From NCBI GenBank assembly GCA_947441105.1, contig CANESN010000047.1, forward strand, positions 1-6,542: DNA of 6,542 nucleotides, read 5' to 3'. The notes beneath the pieces were generated by a model. That model searched no databases. It was not told where the DNA came from and was given only the letters and a program-made list of their open reading frames with translations. Each line of letters starts with the position of its first letter. Position 1 is the stretch's first letter. This DNA comes from Micrococcales bacterium. Lineage in GTDB: Bacteria > Actinomycetota > Actinomycetes > Actinomycetales > Microbacteriaceae. Below, one piece after another: positions 5,058-6,542 of the stretch. The position numbers and the translations under genes are program-made.

Positions 5058-6542
5058 CAGATCACAACGCGTTTGGCTGGGTCCAGCCAGAGCGCATCAG
5101 ACTCGGTTGTGCCATAGGTCTCGTGGAAAAGGTCCAGGTTCTTGACCACCTGGTTCACGCGGAACTCTGGTGGGGAGTGCGGGTCAGTTGCTAAGCGCTG
5201 GATCGCAATCTCATCACGAGACTTGCCTCTCCAGCACTGGGACCAAGCCATCAAGAAACGCTCTGCTGCGCTCATGCCATCGATAACCGGTGGCTGTGCG
5301 CCGTTCAATGAAATCAGGTAAGCCTTCCAGGCGATGCTAAGGCCGCCGAGGTCTCCGATGTTCTCACCGATGGTGAGCTCACCGTTTACCTTGTGGCTGT
5401 CATCGAGATCGGTTGGGCTCAGCTCGCTGTACTGGTCGATAAGCGAACGGGTGCGCTCTTCGAATGCAGCACGGTCTGCCTCGGTCCACCAGGAAACTAG
5501 CTTTCCGTCTCCGTCATACTTCGAACCCTGGTCGTCAAAACCGTGTCCGATCTCGTGACCAATAACGCCGCCGATGCCGCCGAAGTTCATCGCGTCATCA
5601 GCCTCAGGTGAGAAGAACGGTGGCTGCAAAATTGCTGCCGGGAAGACGATCTCGTTTAGACCTGGGTTGTAGTAGGCGTTTACGGTCTGCGGAGTCATGT
5701 GCCACTCATCGCGATCGATTGGTGCGCCGATCTTGTTGGCGTGGTAGTCAAACTCCCAGCTGGAAACGTTTCTTACGTTGCCCACCAAATCATCGCGAGA
5801 GATCTGGATTGCTGAGTAGTCCTTCCACTTGTCTGGGTAACCAATCTTTGGAGTGAACTTAGATAGCTTCTCCAAAGCCCTGACCTTGGTCTCCTCGGTC
5901 ATCCAGTCCAGAGCGGTAATGCTCTGGCGGTATGCCTCAGTTAGGTGACCAACCAAAACTTCCATCTTCTGCTTTGACGATGCTGGGAAGTTCTTCTCAA
6001 CATAGATCTGCCCAACGGCTTCACCAAGGCTGCCCTCAACCAAACCAACGGCACGCTTCCACCGTGGGCGGTTCACTGGCTGGCCGGTTAACTTGGTGCC
6101 GTAGAAGGCAAAACGCTCTTCGACAAATGCAGAGCTTAGGTATGGGGCGTATGAGCGAACCAATACCCAGCTCAGCCAAAGCTTCCAGGCCTCTAGGTGC
6201 TCATCTGCAAGTAGCTCTTCGATGCCTTCGAAGAAGGACGGCATCATCACTACATTCCAATCGAGTAATGAACTCTTCAGTCCTGCACCCGCTAAGTATT
6301 CATCCCAGAGAATCTTTTTGTTCAGGGCCTTCAGCCCCGCAAGGTCCTTGAGGTTGTAGGTCTTCTCGGCCTCGCGAGATTCAACACGGCTCCAGTGGTG
6401 CTTTGCAATCTTGGCTTCAAGATCGTAGATGACCTGCGCTGCCTCAATTGCTTCGGTTGCCGACCAACCGGCAAGCATCAGCATGCGGGAAATGTGAGGG
6501 ACGTACTCGGTGCGAATGTCTTCGTACTTTTCGTCGGTGTAG
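5054..6542 (-). CDS. M13-family zinc metallopeptidase (neprilysin/PepO/Zmp1-like), lacking its N-terminus
   Basis: The last 495 residues of an endopeptidase of oligopeptides; about 150 N-terminal residues should lie to the right, since family members have about 650. The frame stays open to the window edge and continues with family-like sequence (YTDEKYEDIRTEYVPHISRM) upstream of the ATG at 6484, so that ATG is internal. Numbering from that ATG: substrate-binding NAYYNP at 269-274; VIGHEIGHGFDDQG at 307-320 with zinc ligands His310 and His314 and catalytic Glu311 (HExxH); ENIGDLGG at 374-381, with Glu374 as third zinc ligand in ENxxD; FRVNQVVKNLDLFHETYG near 441-458; and a terminal VVIW. All catalytic residues are intact. 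Whether it is secreted cannot be judged without the start. It shares a 4-base overlap with the thioesterase gene downstream. Confidence 0.95.
   Translation of the reverse strand, partial: YTDEKYEDIRTEYVPHISRMLMLAGWSATEAIEAAQVIYDLEAKIAKHHWSRVESREAEKTYNLKDLAGLKALNKKILWDEYLAGAGLKSSLLDWNVVMMPSFFEGIEELLADEHLEAWKLWLSWVLVRSYAPYLSSAFVEERFAFYGTKLTGQPVNRPRWKRAVGLVEGSLGEAVGQIYVEKNFPASSKQKMEVLVGHLTEAYRQSITALDWMTEETKVRALEKLSKFTPKIGYPDKWKDYSAIQISRDDLVGNVRNVSSWEFDYHANKIGAPIDRDEWHMTPQTVNAYYNPGLNEIVFPAAILQPPFFSPEADDAMNFGGIGGVIGHEIGHGFDDQGSKYDGDGKLVSWWTEADRAAFEERTRSLIDQYSELSPTDLDDSHKVNGELTIGENIGDLGGLSIAWKAYLISLNGAQPPVIDGMSAAERFLMAWSQCWRGKSRDEIAIQRLATDPHSPPEFRVNQVVKNLDLFHETYGTTESDALWLDPAKRVVIW

Noticed and set aside
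5932..6351. Open frame of 139 codons on the plus strand
   Set aside because: Antisense to the M13 peptidase, which has intact catalytic motifs; composition (Arg, Ser, Pro, Gln rich) is typical of a shadow frame.

Overview
The window looks like a piece of a compact actinobacterial chromosome, most probably a small-genome member of the Microbacteriaceae (Rhodoluna/Aquiluna-like). This is inferred from the moderate base composition, very tight packing, frequent GTG/TTG starts, candidate leaderless starts, and protein types typical of that group (VanY-like carboxypeptidase with one membrane anchor, TPP-riboswitch-controlled thiamine uptake, Zmp1/PepO-like M13 peptidase). The genus cannot be fixed from the sequence alone.

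Layout. (1) Positions 1-387, minus strand: the amino-terminal part of a membrane-anchored M15/VanY D-Ala-D-Ala carboxypeptidase, running off the left edge. (2) 416-866, plus strand: a decayed DHA2-type (EmrB/QacA) drug exporter. Only its first and last segments remain, joined out of frame, so most of the gene has been deleted. (3) 871-1009: a promoter-like -10 box, a TPP (THI-box) riboswitch and a hairpin that covers the ribosome binding site. (4) 1010-3371: a two-gene thiamine uptake operon, thiB (lipoprotein) and thiP (fused double permease), overlapping by 11 bases. No ATPase gene thiQ follows. (5) 3319-4158, minus strand: a solitary beta-class DNA methyltransferase whose 3' end overlaps the 3' end of thiP by 53 bases. 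(6) 4177-4509, plus strand: a small YjdJ-type GNAT-like protein with an altered acetyl-CoA loop. (7) 4506-6542, minus strand: an M13 zinc metallopeptidase (start beyond the right edge) followed by a thioesterase gene, coupled through a 4-base overlap.

How it works together. When thiamine pyrophosphate is plentiful, the riboswitch should fold and leave a hairpin over the Shine-Dalgarno of thiB. When it is scarce, the 5' edge of the aptamer can instead pair with the left arm of that hairpin and free the site. The controlled product is a thiamine importer that must borrow an ATPase from elsewhere in the genome. The other genes (cell-wall trimming, DNA methylation, GNAT-like protein, peptidase, thioesterase) have no evident functional link to thiamine uptake.

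I see no rRNA, tRNA, CRISPR array, insertion sequence or phage gene, and no stretch over 300 bases is without a gene or gene remnant. I found no clearly new multi-gene system. The most unusual items are the compact riboswitch expression platform, the missing thiQ, the collapsed exporter gene, the convergent overlap with a hairpin at the thiP stop, and the GNAT-like protein without its loop glycines.
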